From assembly GCF_007858275.1 (NCBI RefSeq), contig NZ_VFEV01000046.1, positions 1 to 48,680 on the forward strand: a stretch of 48,680 bases of DNA, read 5' to 3'. The DNA is from Pseudomonas proteolytica (GTDB taxonomy: Bacteria > Pseudomonadota > Gammaproteobacteria > Pseudomonadales > Pseudomonadaceae). The notes below the pieces were generated by a model. That model was not told where the DNA came from, made no database searches, and worked only from the letters and a program-made list of their open reading frames with translations. The translations under genes were made by a program, and so were the position numbers. Position 1 is the stretch's first letter, and each line of letters starts with the position of its first letter. Shown in pieces: positions 25,530 to 34,033 of this stretch.

Positions 25530-26279
25530 TCAAAGCACCTTCGCTTCGTTTTTCAGTTTCTCGACCAGTTCAGCCACCGACTTGACCTTGATACCCGCGC
25601 TGCGTGCAGCTGGCGCTTGGACTTTGACGGTCTTGTTGGTGGAGGCAGTGGAAACGCCCAAAGCATCCGGAGTCAGCACTTCGAGAGGCTTTTTCTTGGC
25701 TTTCATGATGTTTGGCAGGGACGCATAACGCGGCTCGTTCAAACGCAGGTCGGTGGTGACGATGGCCGGCAGTTTCAGGGAAACCGTCTGCGCGCCGCCG
25801 TCGATTTCGCGGGTCACGGCAACGCTGTCGCCGCTGACTTCGACTTTGGAAGCGAAGGTGCCCTGGCCGTAACCGGTCAGTGCAGCCAGCATCTGGCCAG
25901 TCTGGTTGTTGTCGCTGTCGATGGCCTGTTTGCCAAGGATCACCAGTTGCGGCTGTTCCTTGTCGACAACGGCCTTGAGCAGCTTGGCAACGGCCAGCGA
26001 GGTCAGTTCTTCAGCGGATTCGACGAGTACGGCGCGATCAGCACCCAGCGCCAGAGCAGTACGCAACTGTTCTTGAGCAGTGGATGGCCCTACGGAAACG
26101 ACGACGATTTCAGTGGCTTTACCGTTTTCCTTCAAACGTACGGCCTCTTCCACGGCGATTTCGCAGAAGGGGTTCATCGACATTTTGACGTTAGCCAGAT
26201 CGACGCCGGAATTGTCCGCCTTGACGCGAACTTTCACGTTGTAATCGACCACTCGTTTGACTGCGACGAGGACTTTCAT
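25530..26279 (-). CDS. etfB: electron transfer flavoprotein, beta subunit
   Basis: 249-aa AMP-binding subunit (FixA type). Start at the ATG 26279 (MKVLVAVKRVVDYNVKVRVK); the longer frame is discarded because it runs into the upstream dehydrogenase gene. Visible are VKMSMNPFCEIAVEEAVRLK near residue 30, VVVSVGP, ALALGADRAVLVES, and LVILGKQAIDSDNNQTGQM. Follows the acyl-CoA dehydrogenase gene by 31 bases and is joined to etfA. Serves as electron acceptor for the two dehydrogenases of the same operon. Confidence 0.94.
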   Translation of the reverse strand: MKVLVAVKRVVDYNVKVRVKADNSGVDLANVKMSMNPFCEIAVEEAVRLKENGKATEIVVVSVGPSTAQEQLRTALALGADRAVLVESAEELTSLAVAKLLKAVVDKEQPQLVILGKQAIDSDNNQTGQMLAALTGYGQGTFASKVEVSGDSVAVTREIDGGAQTVSLKLPAIVTTDLRLNEPRYASLPNIMKAKKKPLEVLTPDALGVSTASTNKTVKVQAPAARSAGIKVKSVAELVEKLKNEAKVL

Positions 26280-26310
26280 AAGGACTCCCTCAGAGTGAAA
26301 AATGGGCGGT

Positions 26311-27450
26311 TCATGCGGCATCGAGCAACGCGGCATAGGCCTTGAGGTGATGGTCGTCATCACCGAACTGATGGCTAAGCATCACCAGGCGTTTGGCGTG
26401 GTGCGCCAGGGAATATTCCCAAGTCATGCCAATCCCGCCGTGTAGCTGGATCGCCTGCTCGGCGATGTTGCGCGCGGCGCGGGTGACGATGAACTTGGCG
26501 GCGGCCAGGGTCCGGGTGCGTTCAAGGCTGTGCGCTTCATCGCAGTAGCACGCGGCCAGGATGGCCATGCTGGTGGCCTGTTCCAGTTCAGTGCGCATGT
26601 CGACCATACGGTGCTGCAGCACCTGGAACTGCCCAATTGCCACACCAAACTGCTGGCGCGTCTTCAGGTAGTCGAGGGTCAGGCGACAGGCTTCCTGCAT
26701 GCTGCCCAGGGCATCGGCGCACTGTGCGGCAATGGCGCGCCCTTGCTGATAACGCAACGCTGCCAGTGCCTGGCCCGGCTCACCCAATACCTGATCGGCA
26801 GAGACGGTCACCTTGTCCAGGTAAAGGTCGCAGGCTTTGCGGCCATCCACCGTGGGATAGGTGCGGCGCTCGACGCCAGCGGCCTGCGGATCGACCAGGA
26901 ACAGGCCGAGGCCGTGCTCATCGCGACTGTCACCGCTGATCCGCGCGCTGACCAGAATCAAGCCGGCTTGGTGCCCACCTATCACCACCGCTTTCCTGCC
27001 GGTCAGTGTCCAGCCCTCGGCCGTCTGTTCGGCACGGGTCTGCACATCGTTCAGATGGTAGTGACTCTGTGGTTCTTCAAAGGCCGTGGCCAGCAGCAAT
27101 TGACCGCTGGCCACTTGTTGCAACAGGTTTTGCTGGGCCGGACTGCCGAGCTGCATCAGCAAGCCGCCCGCATAAATCACCGACTCCACATAGGGTTCCA
27201 GGCACAAGCCTCGGCCGAATTCGGTCATCAGCAGCATCGTGTCGACGCCGCCCCCGCCAAAACCGCCCAAGTCCTCGGGAAACGGCACTGCTGTCAGCCC
27301 CAACTCACCCAACTGCTGCCAGAAGGCCAGGCTGAAACCCGCGTCGCTCTGGGCATAGTGCTCACGCGCCTCGAAGCTGTAGGCGTCGCGTACCAGGCGT
27401 GTCGCTGTGTCTTGCAGCATTTGCTGCTCTTCGGTCAGTTTGAAGTCCAT
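26311..27450 (-). CDS. acyl-CoA dehydrogenase-family subunit lacking the usual catalytic base
   Basis: 379 aa with the ACAD fold: helical N-terminus (MDFKLTEEQQMLQDTATRLV), central beta domain, and C-terminal helices ending HGGIGMTWEYSLAHHAKRLV. The catalytic Glu is missing at both known positions: helix G reads RYQQGRAIAA where isovaleryl-type enzymes have LER, and the C-terminal YEG(T) Glu segment is absent. It directly follows a complete acyl-CoA dehydrogenase gene (12-base gap). That layout is like the paired subunits of heterotetrameric acyl-CoA dehydrogenases known from steroid side-chain degradation, in which one subunit has no base. I infer a structural or FAD-sharing partner. Confidence 0.88.
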   Translation of the reverse strand: MDFKLTEEQQMLQDTATRLVRDAYSFEAREHYAQSDAGFSLAFWQQLGELGLTAVPFPEDLGGFGGGGVDTMLLMTEFGRGLCLEPYVESVIYAGGLLMQLGSPAQQNLLQQVASGQLLLATAFEEPQSHYHLNDVQTRAEQTAEGWTLTGRKAVVIGGHQAGLILVSARISGDSRDEHGLGLFLVDPQAAGVERRTYPTVDGRKACDLYLDKVTVSADQVLGEPGQALAALRYQQGRAIAAQCADALGSMQEACRLTLDYLKTRQQFGVAIGQFQVLQHRMVDMRTELEQATSMAILAACYCDEAHSLERTRTLAAAKFIVTRAARNIAEQAIQLHGGIGMTWEYSLAHHAKRLVMLSHQFGDDDHHLKAYAALLDAA

Positions 27451-27462
27451 GGTCAGAGCCCC

Positions 27463-28659
27463 TTACAGTTCGAGAATCATCTTGGCGACGATGTTTTTCT
27501 GGATTTCGTTGGAACCGCCGAAGATCGACAGCTTGCGCAGGTTGAAATACTGGCTGGCCAACGCCACGCTGTAGTCGGCGTGCAGGGGTTCGCCCGGGTA
27601 ATCCAGGCCCAACTCTTCTTCCAGAAACGGCAACGCGTACGGCCCGATCACCTTGCGCAGCAAGTGGCTGATGGCCTGGCGGACTTCAGTGCCCTTGACC
27701 TTGAGGATCGAACTTTCTGCCCCCGGCACCCCGCCGTCCTTGGCCGCAGCCAGGGTGCGCAGCGTGCTCATTTCGGCAGCCATGAGTTGCATTTCCAACT
27801 CTGCGACCTGGGCGCGAAACAGCGGGTCGTCGAATATCGGCCGACCTTCGCTCATCTGCTTGCGGGCAATGCGCTTGAGGTGGGCCAGCGCCGCTTTCGA
27901 TGCACCGATTCCCGCAAGGCCGGTGCGCTCGTAGGTGAGCAGGTATTTGGCGCATGTCCAGCCTTGGTTTTCTTCGCCCACCAGGTTCGCTACGGGCACC
28001 TTGACGTTGTCGAAGAACACCTCGTTGACCTCGTGCTCGCCGTCCAGGGTGATGATCGGCCGCACGCTGATACCCGGGCTGGTCATATCGATCAGCAGAA
28101 AGGAAATACCCCGCTGCTTCTGCGCCTGTGGGTCGGTGCGCACCAGGCAGAAAATCATGTTGGCGTGCTGGCCCAGGGTGGTCCAGGTCTTCTGGCCATT
28201 GACGATGTAATAGTCGCCCTCGCGCACCGCGCGGGTTTTCAGCGAGGCCAGGTCAGAGCCGGCGCCTGGCTCGGAGTAGCCCTGGCACCACCAATCGGTA
28301 CCGTTGAGGATGCGTGGCAAGTAGTGGTCTTGTTGCTGCGGCGTGCCGAACTTGATCAGCACCGGCGCCACCATGTTGACCCCGAACGGAATGCTGCGCG
28401 GAGCGCCCACCAGTGCGCATTCCTCATCAAAGATATGCTTTTGCACAGCACCCCAGCCGGTGCCGCCAAAGGCCACTGGCCAATGGGTGGCGTACCATCC
28501 CTGCGCGTTCTGGATTGCCTGCCAGCGCAGGTGATCATCCTTGGACAAGGGCTTGCCCAGGCGCACTTTGTCGGCCAGGTCCTGGGGCAGTTTGTTCTTC
28601 AAGAAGGCCCTGACTTCATCACGAAACGCCAGTTCTTCAGCGGTAAAATGAATATCCAT
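27463..28659 (-). CDS. acyl-CoA dehydrogenase, catalytic subunit
   Basis: 398-aa flavoenzyme forming the 2,3-double bond of an acyl-CoA. Landmarks are HWPVAFGGTGWG near residue 60, WWCQGYSEPGAGSDLASLKT near 118 (FAD/substrate contacts), TWTTLGQHANMIFCLVRTD, and LLTYERTGLAG with the helix-G Glu of the isovaleryl/steroid-type enzymes. The C-terminus reads SIFGGSNEIQKNIVAKMILE. Start at 28659 (MDIHFTAEE); the open frame extends upstream but only mirrors the fused enzyme gene. Second gene of the operon that starts at 30805. Confidence 0.92.
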   Translation of the reverse strand: MDIHFTAEELAFRDEVRAFLKNKLPQDLADKVRLGKPLSKDDHLRWQAIQNAQGWYATHWPVAFGGTGWGAVQKHIFDEECALVGAPRSIPFGVNMVAPVLIKFGTPQQQDHYLPRILNGTDWWCQGYSEPGAGSDLASLKTRAVREGDYYIVNGQKTWTTLGQHANMIFCLVRTDPQAQKQRGISFLLIDMTSPGISVRPIITLDGEHEVNEVFFDNVKVPVANLVGEENQGWTCAKYLLTYERTGLAGIGASKAALAHLKRIARKQMSEGRPIFDDPLFRAQVAELEMQLMAAEMSTLRTLAAAKDGGVPGAESSILKVKGTEVRQAISHLLRKVIGPYALPFLEEELGLDYPGEPLHADYSVALASQYFNLRKLSIFGGSNEIQKNIVAKMILEL

Positions 28660-28699
28660 GTTGTTTCTCCAAGCCATTGATAGACCGTGAAGCAGGCCG

Positions 28700-30805
28700 T
28701 TATGAATCCAGTTTCCAGTCAGCGAAGCGCCGCCCTTCTGCCGCCAGTTTTTCCAGCAGCGGCGCGGGCTCCCACCAGGCGCCGAAGCGTTGGTGGAACT
28801 CGCGAATACGGGCCAGTACCTTGTCCAGGCCAAGGCTGTCGGCATAGAACATCGGCCCGCCTCGCCAGGCGGCAAAACCATAGCCATTGAGGTAGATGAC
28901 ATCGATGTCGCTGCTACGTCGGGCGATGCCTTCCTGAAGGATTTTTGCGCCCTCGTTGATCAAGGCGAACAGGCAGCGTTCGACGATGTATTCATCAGTC
29001 AGGGCGCGGCGCTCGATGCCTTTGTCGCGGGAGACGGCTTGCAGCAGCGGCAACAGTTCAGGGTTGGGCTCGGGACGGCGGGAGCCGGGGGCGTAACAGT
29101 AGAAGCCCTTGCCGGTCTTCTGGCCGAGCATGCCGGCCGCGTACAACGCGTCGAGGACGCCGGGCAACGGATAGTTCGCGGGCAGCGTGGCGCGCTGGCG
29201 CTGGCGGATGCTCCAGCCGATATCCAGCCCCGACAGGTCCCGCATGGCATTGGGGCCCATGGCCATGCCGAAGGTGCGCAAGGCCCCGTCGACTTGCTCG
29301 GGAGTGGCGCCCTCCTCCAACAGGAACTCGGCCTCGCGGCCATACTGGAAGATCATGCGGTTACCGACAAACCCGTCACAGACGCCTACCACCACGGCAA
29401 TCTTGTTGAGCTTTTTGCTCAATTGCATGACGGTGGCCAACACGTCGAGAGCGGTGTGCCGCCCGCGCACGACTTCCAGCAGGCGCATGACGTTGGCCGG
29501 GCTGAAAAAGTGCAGGCCCACCACATCCTGAGGCCGCGAAGTGAAGCCGGCGATGACGTCCAGGTCCAGTGACGAAGTATTGCTGGCGAGGATCGCGCCG
29601 GGTTTGCAGACCAGATCCAGGCGTTCAAACACCTGGCGCTTGACCTCCAGGCTTTCAAACACCGCCTCGATGACCAGATCGGCAGTGGCCAACTCGCTGT
29701 AGTCCACCCCGCCATGCAGCAGCGCCAAACGCTGCTCCATCACGGCAGGGCTCAAGCTGCCACGGGCGACACTGGCTTCGCAGGTCTCACGGGCACGCTG
29801 CAATGCCCGCTGCAGAGCCGGCTCATCGACTTCCAAGAGCAGCACGGCAATGCCGGCGCTGACAAAACTCAAGGCGATGCCCACGCCCATGGTGCCGCCA
29901 CCGATCACCCCGACGCGTTCAACGTTACGCACGGGCGTGTCCTTGGGCAGGTCGTCGATCTGGGCACATTGGCGCTCGGCAAAAAAGGCGTGTACCAGCG
30001 CCGCACGCTGCTCAGAGGCCAGGCACTCCTGGAACAGTGCGCGCTCGCGCTGCAAGCCTTCGGCCAGTGGCAGCAAGGTCGCCGCCTCGACCGCCGCGAC
30101 GCAGCGTGGAGGGGAAAAGAACCCCGGCAAACGCTGGCTGACCTCCACGCGTTTGGCGGCGATCAACGCGGCGTTGTCCGCGCCCTTGAGGGCGGCGGTT
30201 TGTTCACCGGTGCGCCGCACACCCAGGCCGTTATCCAGCATGCGTTGGGCAAAGGCGATGGCGGCGGTGCGAGGATCACCGTCGAACAGTTCATCGACAA
30301 TGTGATGTTCCCGGGCGTGAGTGGCGTTGATGGGCTGGCCGGAGACAATCATCTCCAGGGCCTTGGCCACACCGGCCAGACGGGGCAAGCGCTGGGTGCC
30401 GCCCGCGCCCGGCAGCAACCCGAGCTTGACCTCCGGCAGGCCGACCTTGGCATCGCGGCGGGCAATTCGATAGTGACAACCCAGGGCCATTTCCAGGCCT
30501 CCTCCCAGGGCCGTGCCGTGAATCACCGCGACACAGGGTTTGTCGCTTTGTTCATAGGCGTTGACCACTTCCGGCAGGCTCGGCGCCTGAGGCGGCTTGC
30601 CGAATTCCTTGATATCAGCCCCGGCAATGAAAGTGCGGCCAGCGCACAGCAACACCAACACCTTGGCCTGCGTGTCGATCTGGCCCTGGTGCAAGGCGCG
30701 CAACAGACCTTCACGCTCGGCTTGACCGAGGGCATTGACCGGCGGGTTGTTCAGGGTGATCAGTGCAATCTCGCCTTGGCGCTCGTAGCTCACGCTGGAA
30801 TTCAT
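28700..30805 (-). CDS. bifunctional enoyl-CoA hydratase / 3-hydroxyacyl-CoA dehydrogenase
   Basis: 701-aa two-step beta-oxidation enzyme (multifunctional-enzyme type, similar in layout to FadB/FadJ). Residues ~1-190: hydratase domain with both catalytic Glu (GTALGGGLEMALGCHYRIAR and VGLPEVKLGLLPGAGGTQRL) and oxyanion motif FIAGADIKEF. Residues ~290-480: NAD domain (VGVIGGGTMGVGIALSFVSA) with the catalytic His in VVGLHFFSPANVMRLLEVVR. Residues ~485-690: two C-terminal helical domains. A GAGG ribosome site precedes the ATG at 30805. First gene of a five-gene operon (fused enzyme, dehydrogenase, dehydrogenase, etfB, etfA), headed by the best IclR-type palindrome. Confidence 0.93.
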   Translation of the reverse strand: MNSSVSYERQGEIALITLNNPPVNALGQAEREGLLRALHQGQIDTQAKVLVLLCAGRTFIAGADIKEFGKPPQAPSLPEVVNAYEQSDKPCVAVIHGTALGGGLEMALGCHYRIARRDAKVGLPEVKLGLLPGAGGTQRLPRLAGVAKALEMIVSGQPINATHAREHHIVDELFDGDPRTAAIAFAQRMLDNGLGVRRTGEQTAALKGADNAALIAAKRVEVSQRLPGFFSPPRCVAAVEAATLLPLAEGLQRERALFQECLASEQRAALVHAFFAERQCAQIDDLPKDTPVRNVERVGVIGGGTMGVGIALSFVSAGIAVLLLEVDEPALQRALQRARETCEASVARGSLSPAVMEQRLALLHGGVDYSELATADLVIEAVFESLEVKRQVFERLDLVCKPGAILASNTSSLDLDVIAGFTSRPQDVVGLHFFSPANVMRLLEVVRGRHTALDVLATVMQLSKKLNKIAVVVGVCDGFVGNRMIFQYGREAEFLLEEGATPEQVDGALRTFGMAMGPNAMRDLSGLDIGWSIRQRQRATLPANYPLPGVLDALYAAGMLGQKTGKGFYCYAPGSRRPEPNPELLPLLQAVSRDKGIERRALTDEYIVERCLFALINEGAKILQEGIARRSSDIDVIYLNGYGFAAWRGGPMFYADSLGLDKVLARIREFHQRFGAWWEPAPLLEKLAAEGRRFADWKLDS

Positions 30806-30836
30806 CTGAACCTCGATATCTTGTTTTTATTGAAAC

Positions 30837-30859
30837 CATGTTCCGCATTGCGGAACATG
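30837..30859. promoter_or_regulatory. IclR-type palindrome, site E (perfect)
   Basis: CATGTTCCGC-ATT-GCGGAACATG: 10-base perfect arms, 32 bases before the start of the fused beta-oxidation gene. The best copy of the motif in the window and the basis for the inferred consensus. Confidence 0.7.
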
Positions 30860-30919
30860 TGGATCGATTTTATCAAAGAGCCATGTTTTGGCAAACGGTT
30901 TCTGGAAAGATTTCCGACG

Positions 30920-30952
30920 AAAAAAAAGCCGACACCCCACGGGGGTGCCAGC
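30920..30952 (-). terminator. Rho-independent terminator of the MFS gene
   Basis: On the minus strand the stem GGCACCCC-CGT-GGGGTGTC is followed by GGC and a run of eight or nine T. It lies 27 bases past the stop of the MFS gene (30979) and before the promoter region of the next operon. Confidence 0.85.
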
Positions 30953-30978
30953 TTGATCGAGCGCGAGAAATTGCTGAC

Positions 30979-32343
30979 TCAAGCGTCAGCCGCTGGCACC
31001 TGCCGCCCAGGGACCACCAGCGTGGGATCCTTGGGCGCCCAGCTTTTGAGACGCTCCAGGCTCTCGCGATACGACCGCAGGCCGCTCATCAGAATCACCA
31101 CTGCCAGCACCAGCGAAACGCCCGTCACCACTGCCAGCGAGTAGCGCAGCGCCGAGTCGCTGCCGAACACATAATCGGTACCCAAGGCCACGGCCGTCGG
31201 GCCAATCCCCAGGCCGATCAGGGTCACGGCAAACTGATAAAGCGCCGAGGCCTGCCCACGCATCGGGCTGGGCACCACTTCTTGCACGGCCAAAGGACCG
31301 ACGCCAAAGGGCATGCTCACGGTAAACACGTGAAGGGCCATCATCACCAGGGCCAGGTTCTTGTCATCCACCAAATAGCCCAAGTTCGACGGCAAGGTCA
31401 GCACAGCAGCCAGGATTGCGATACGCAGGGGAGCATCGCGGTGACCGCGCTTGATCAGCCAGTCGCACAACCGGCCGCCCACCAACAAGCCAAGGGAGCC
31501 GCAGATCGCCAGCATACTGCCGTAGATCACCCCGACCTCAGGTACGCTCATGTCGAACGAGCGCACAAAAAATGTCGGGATCCAGGCACTGCTGCCGTAG
31601 GCCGTAAACGTCAGGCAAGCAAAGCCCAGGTTATGGCAAAGCATGGTGCGGCGGTTTTTACGCAGGTAATCGACGAACTCCGAAAACGGCAGCTCCAGGC
31701 CCGCCCCCACGCCATGGCGCACCGGCTCGCGCAACAACAGCAAGCACAGGGAGAAGACCACGCCAACCGCGCCGAGAATCAGGAACACCATTTGCCACGG
31801 GCGCACCGTGCCGATAAGCGGCAATGTCATATCACCCTGGCTGGTAGCAAAGTGCACCGCCACCCCGCCCAACAACAGGGCAACGCCCGAACCCAGGTAA
31901 ATCGCCGTCGAATACACGCTGAACGCCGTACCGCGACGCTCAGGGGTGAAACTGTCGGAGATCATCGAGTAAGCACAGGGCGCCAAGGAGGCTTCGCCTG
32001 CTGCCACGCCAATCCGGCAAAAAAGGAACTGCCAGTAACCTTTGACCATCCCGCAAGCGGCCGTCATGCCGCTCCACACCAGGATCCCGCACATCAGCAG
32101 GTTACGCCGGCTCTTGCTGTCGGCAATCCGCCCCAGCGGGATGCCACAGAGGGTGTAGAAAATCGCAAACGACAGCCCCATCAACAGGCTCATCTGCGTG
32201 TCACTGATATCCATGTCGTGACGGATCGGTCCCACCAGCAGGTTGAGAATCTGCCGGTCCACGAAGGATAAAACGTAGGCCAGCATCAGTATGCTGACGG
32301 TGAACCAGGCGCGTATACGTGATGGATAAAGTGCGTTCTTCAT
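30979..32343 (-). CDS. MFS transporter, spinster-like
   Basis: 454-aa, 12-helix inner-membrane transporter. The N-terminal signature YVLSFVDRQILNLLVGPIRH and the loop GIPLGRIADSKSRRNLLMCG are typical of the Spns/spinster group, which in bacterial catabolic islands often imports carboxylic acids. The GVAAGEASLAPCAYSMISD stretch is also characteristic. Gene follows the OprD porin by 57 bases on the same strand and is closed by a clear terminator, so porin and importer form an uptake operon. DcaK-like importers in dicarboxylate gene clusters play the same positional role. Confidence 0.9.
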   Translation of the reverse strand: MKNALYPSRIRAWFTVSILMLAYVLSFVDRQILNLLVGPIRHDMDISDTQMSLLMGLSFAIFYTLCGIPLGRIADSKSRRNLLMCGILVWSGMTAACGMVKGYWQFLFCRIGVAAGEASLAPCAYSMISDSFTPERRGTAFSVYSTAIYLGSGVALLLGGVAVHFATSQGDMTLPLIGTVRPWQMVFLILGAVGVVFSLCLLLLREPVRHGVGAGLELPFSEFVDYLRKNRRTMLCHNLGFACLTFTAYGSSAWIPTFFVRSFDMSVPEVGVIYGSMLAICGSLGLLVGGRLCDWLIKRGHRDAPLRIAILAAVLTLPSNLGYLVDDKNLALVMMALHVFTVSMPFGVGPLAVQEVVPSPMRGQASALYQFAVTLIGLGIGPTAVALGTDYVFGSDSALRYSLAVVTGVSLVLAVVILMSGLRSYRESLERLKSWAPKDPTLVVPGRQVPAADA

Positions 32344-32400
32344 AGCCGCTACGACCTCATTGTTGTTATAGACCCGCCTGGCGGGCTGTCACCGACTCGA

Positions 32401-33654
32401 CTACAGGAGTGGCAGGGTGTAACTGATGATCAGGCGGTTATCGTCCAGATCACTGCCAAAGTGATTCATGCGCAAAGACGAGTTACGCCATTTCACCCCC
32501 AGATTTTTCAACGAACCGTCCTGGAACACGTAGGCAATGTCCGTATCGCGCTCCCACTCAGAGCCCGTCGGCTTGCCAGCGCCCAACTCAATATCGCTGC
32601 CGTAGACGTAACGGGTCATGAAGGTCAGGCCCGGAATACCCACAGCGGCAAAATTGAAGTCGTAGCGAGCCTGCCAGGACATCTCATCCCGGTTGGCAAA
32701 ATCGTTGTTGGAAATAAAGTTGAGCAAGAACGCATCGGCGCCATGGATATAGGCGTAGCCAGTGTCGCCACTCATCTTCTGATAGGCCAGACCAAACGCG
32801 TGGCCGCCCAGACTGTAGGTGAGCATCGCTGACACGGCAGTGTTATCGATATTGCTCTGGCCTTCGTTGTAGGACCTGGCATAACGCAAGTCACTCTTGA
32901 GCGACTGCCCTTCCCCAAGTGGCAGCACATGCAACAGGCTGAAATTGTGCTGGCGGTAAAAACGGTCGAGTTCACCGTAGAAGTAGCTGCCACTTAACTG
33001 GTTGCTCCACTTGTAACCGACGCCTGCGAAGTTGAACTCATCAGTGCTGGCGCCTTTGCTGACACGAATGCCCTTGGCGTTGGCCACTGACGGCGTCAGG
33101 TCTTCGCGGTTCGTGGAATCGCGCTGGGTCACCTGGCGGATCTGCCCCGCATCAAGGGTGGTGTTGGCGAACTCCTGGGAATTCAGATGTACGCCTTCGA
33201 ACGTCTGCGGCAACAAGCGGGTGTCGTTGAACTGAACAACCGGCAGGCGCGGATGCAAGGTCCCGATCCTGAGCAAACTCTTGGACGCCCGCACCTTGGC
33301 CGTCAGGCCCAGGGAGCCTCTTTCATCCACCGCCCGGCCATCTCGCTGGCGAGGCAACAAACCGGAACCGGCACGGTCCTGGCTGGAGTCGAGCTTCACG
33401 CCAACCAAACCGATCGCATCCAGCCCAAAACCCACAGGGCCCGCGGTAAACCCAGATGCGTAACGCAGCAAAAAGCCCTGGGCCCACTCTTCCTGCTTGG
33501 ACTGGGTGGTGCTGGCCTGGCTGTAATCGCGATTGATGTAAAAATTACGCAGCTCGACGCTGGCCTTACTGTCTGCGAAAAAGTCCGCATACGCCGACGC
33601 AGGCACAATGGAAACCAGGAGACACGTAGCAATGACGCAGGAATGGCGCTCCAT
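32401..33654 (-). CDS. OprD-family outer-membrane porin
   Basis: 417 aa with a signal peptide (MERHSCVIATCLLVSIVPAS, cleavage after AYA) and the OprD hallmark start of the mature protein: DFFADSKASVELRNFYINRD. Other family signatures are the SLGLTAKVRASKSLLRIGTL strand pair, LPVVQFNDTRLLPQTFEGV, and the ending SDLDDNRLIISYTLPLL. Eighteen-strand substrate-specific channels of this family take up amino acids or aromatic and aliphatic acids. Position at the head of the importer operon and the palindrome at 33742-33758 link it to the island's substrate. Confidence 0.93.
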   Translation of the reverse strand: MERHSCVIATCLLVSIVPASAYADFFADSKASVELRNFYINRDYSQASTTQSKQEEWAQGFLLRYASGFTAGPVGFGLDAIGLVGVKLDSSQDRAGSGLLPRQRDGRAVDERGSLGLTAKVRASKSLLRIGTLHPRLPVVQFNDTRLLPQTFEGVHLNSQEFANTTLDAGQIRQVTQRDSTNREDLTPSVANAKGIRVSKGASTDEFNFAGVGYKWSNQLSGSYFYGELDRFYRQHNFSLLHVLPLGEGQSLKSDLRYARSYNEGQSNIDNTAVSAMLTYSLGGHAFGLAYQKMSGDTGYAYIHGADAFLLNFISNNDFANRDEMSWQARYDFNFAAVGIPGLTFMTRYVYGSDIELGAGKPTGSEWERDTDIAYVFQDGSLKNLGVKWRNSSLRMNHFGSDLDDNRLIISYTLPLL

Positions 33655-33741
33655 GATGCAGCCCTATTTTTGTTGTTATGTGTGAAGTCCCTCGCCCCTC
33701 GCCAAGGACGAAGGAACGCTACAGCTTTGACAATTCAATCA

Positions 33742-33758
33742 ATTTCGCTGTGCGGAAC
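33742..33758. promoter_or_regulatory. IclR-type palindrome, site F
   Basis: ATTTCGCTGTGCGGAAC, 88 bases before the porin start. Sixteen of 17 positions agree with either site B or the reverse complement of site A. Confidence 0.6.
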
Positions 33759-33821
33759 TGTATTTTGAATTAACAACAAAATATAAGCATTTCACCAATT
33801 TTAAGTAAAGGGCTGACGGGA

Positions 33822-33857
33822 AAAAAAAATCACAAAATGTGTATGTGATTGTTTTTT
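33822..33857. other. AT-rich hairpin between porin gene and tRNA region
   Basis: AAAAAAAATCACA and TGTGATTGTTTTTT can pair around AAATGTGTA. With a T-run on both strands it could end transcripts from either side. The rest of 33655-33991 shows no gene. Confidence 0.45.
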
Positions 33858-33991
33858 ATGGGTTTACCTGAATGAAAACCGGGGAGCGATTGTTGGAAGT
33901 GTTTCGCCAGGCAAAACGCTGGGGAGAAATCGTCAAAACAGGGTGGCAAAACTGGGGAGGCAGGCGTTGGAAGAGAGGGAGACGGAAACGA

Positions 33992-34025
33992 AAAAGCCCC
34001 GCAGAAATTAATCTGCGGGGCTTTT
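33992..34025 (-). terminator. Rho-independent terminator after tRNA-Ser
   Basis: AAAAGCCCCGCAGA and TCTGCGGGGCTTTT form a 14-base stem with a 6-base loop, 9 bases beyond the tRNA 3' end on the minus strand. Symmetric enough to act on both strands. Confidence 0.88.
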
Positions 34026-34033
34026 CTATGTAA

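Noticed and set aside
26530..28680. Open frame of 716 aa on the plus strand
   Set aside because: It lies opposite the two acyl-CoA dehydrogenase genes and has the Gln/His/Arg-rich content of an antisense frame in GC-rich DNA.
29714..31144. Open frame of 476 aa on the plus strand
   Set aside because: Antisense to the fused beta-oxidation gene and runs through a terminator and an operator.
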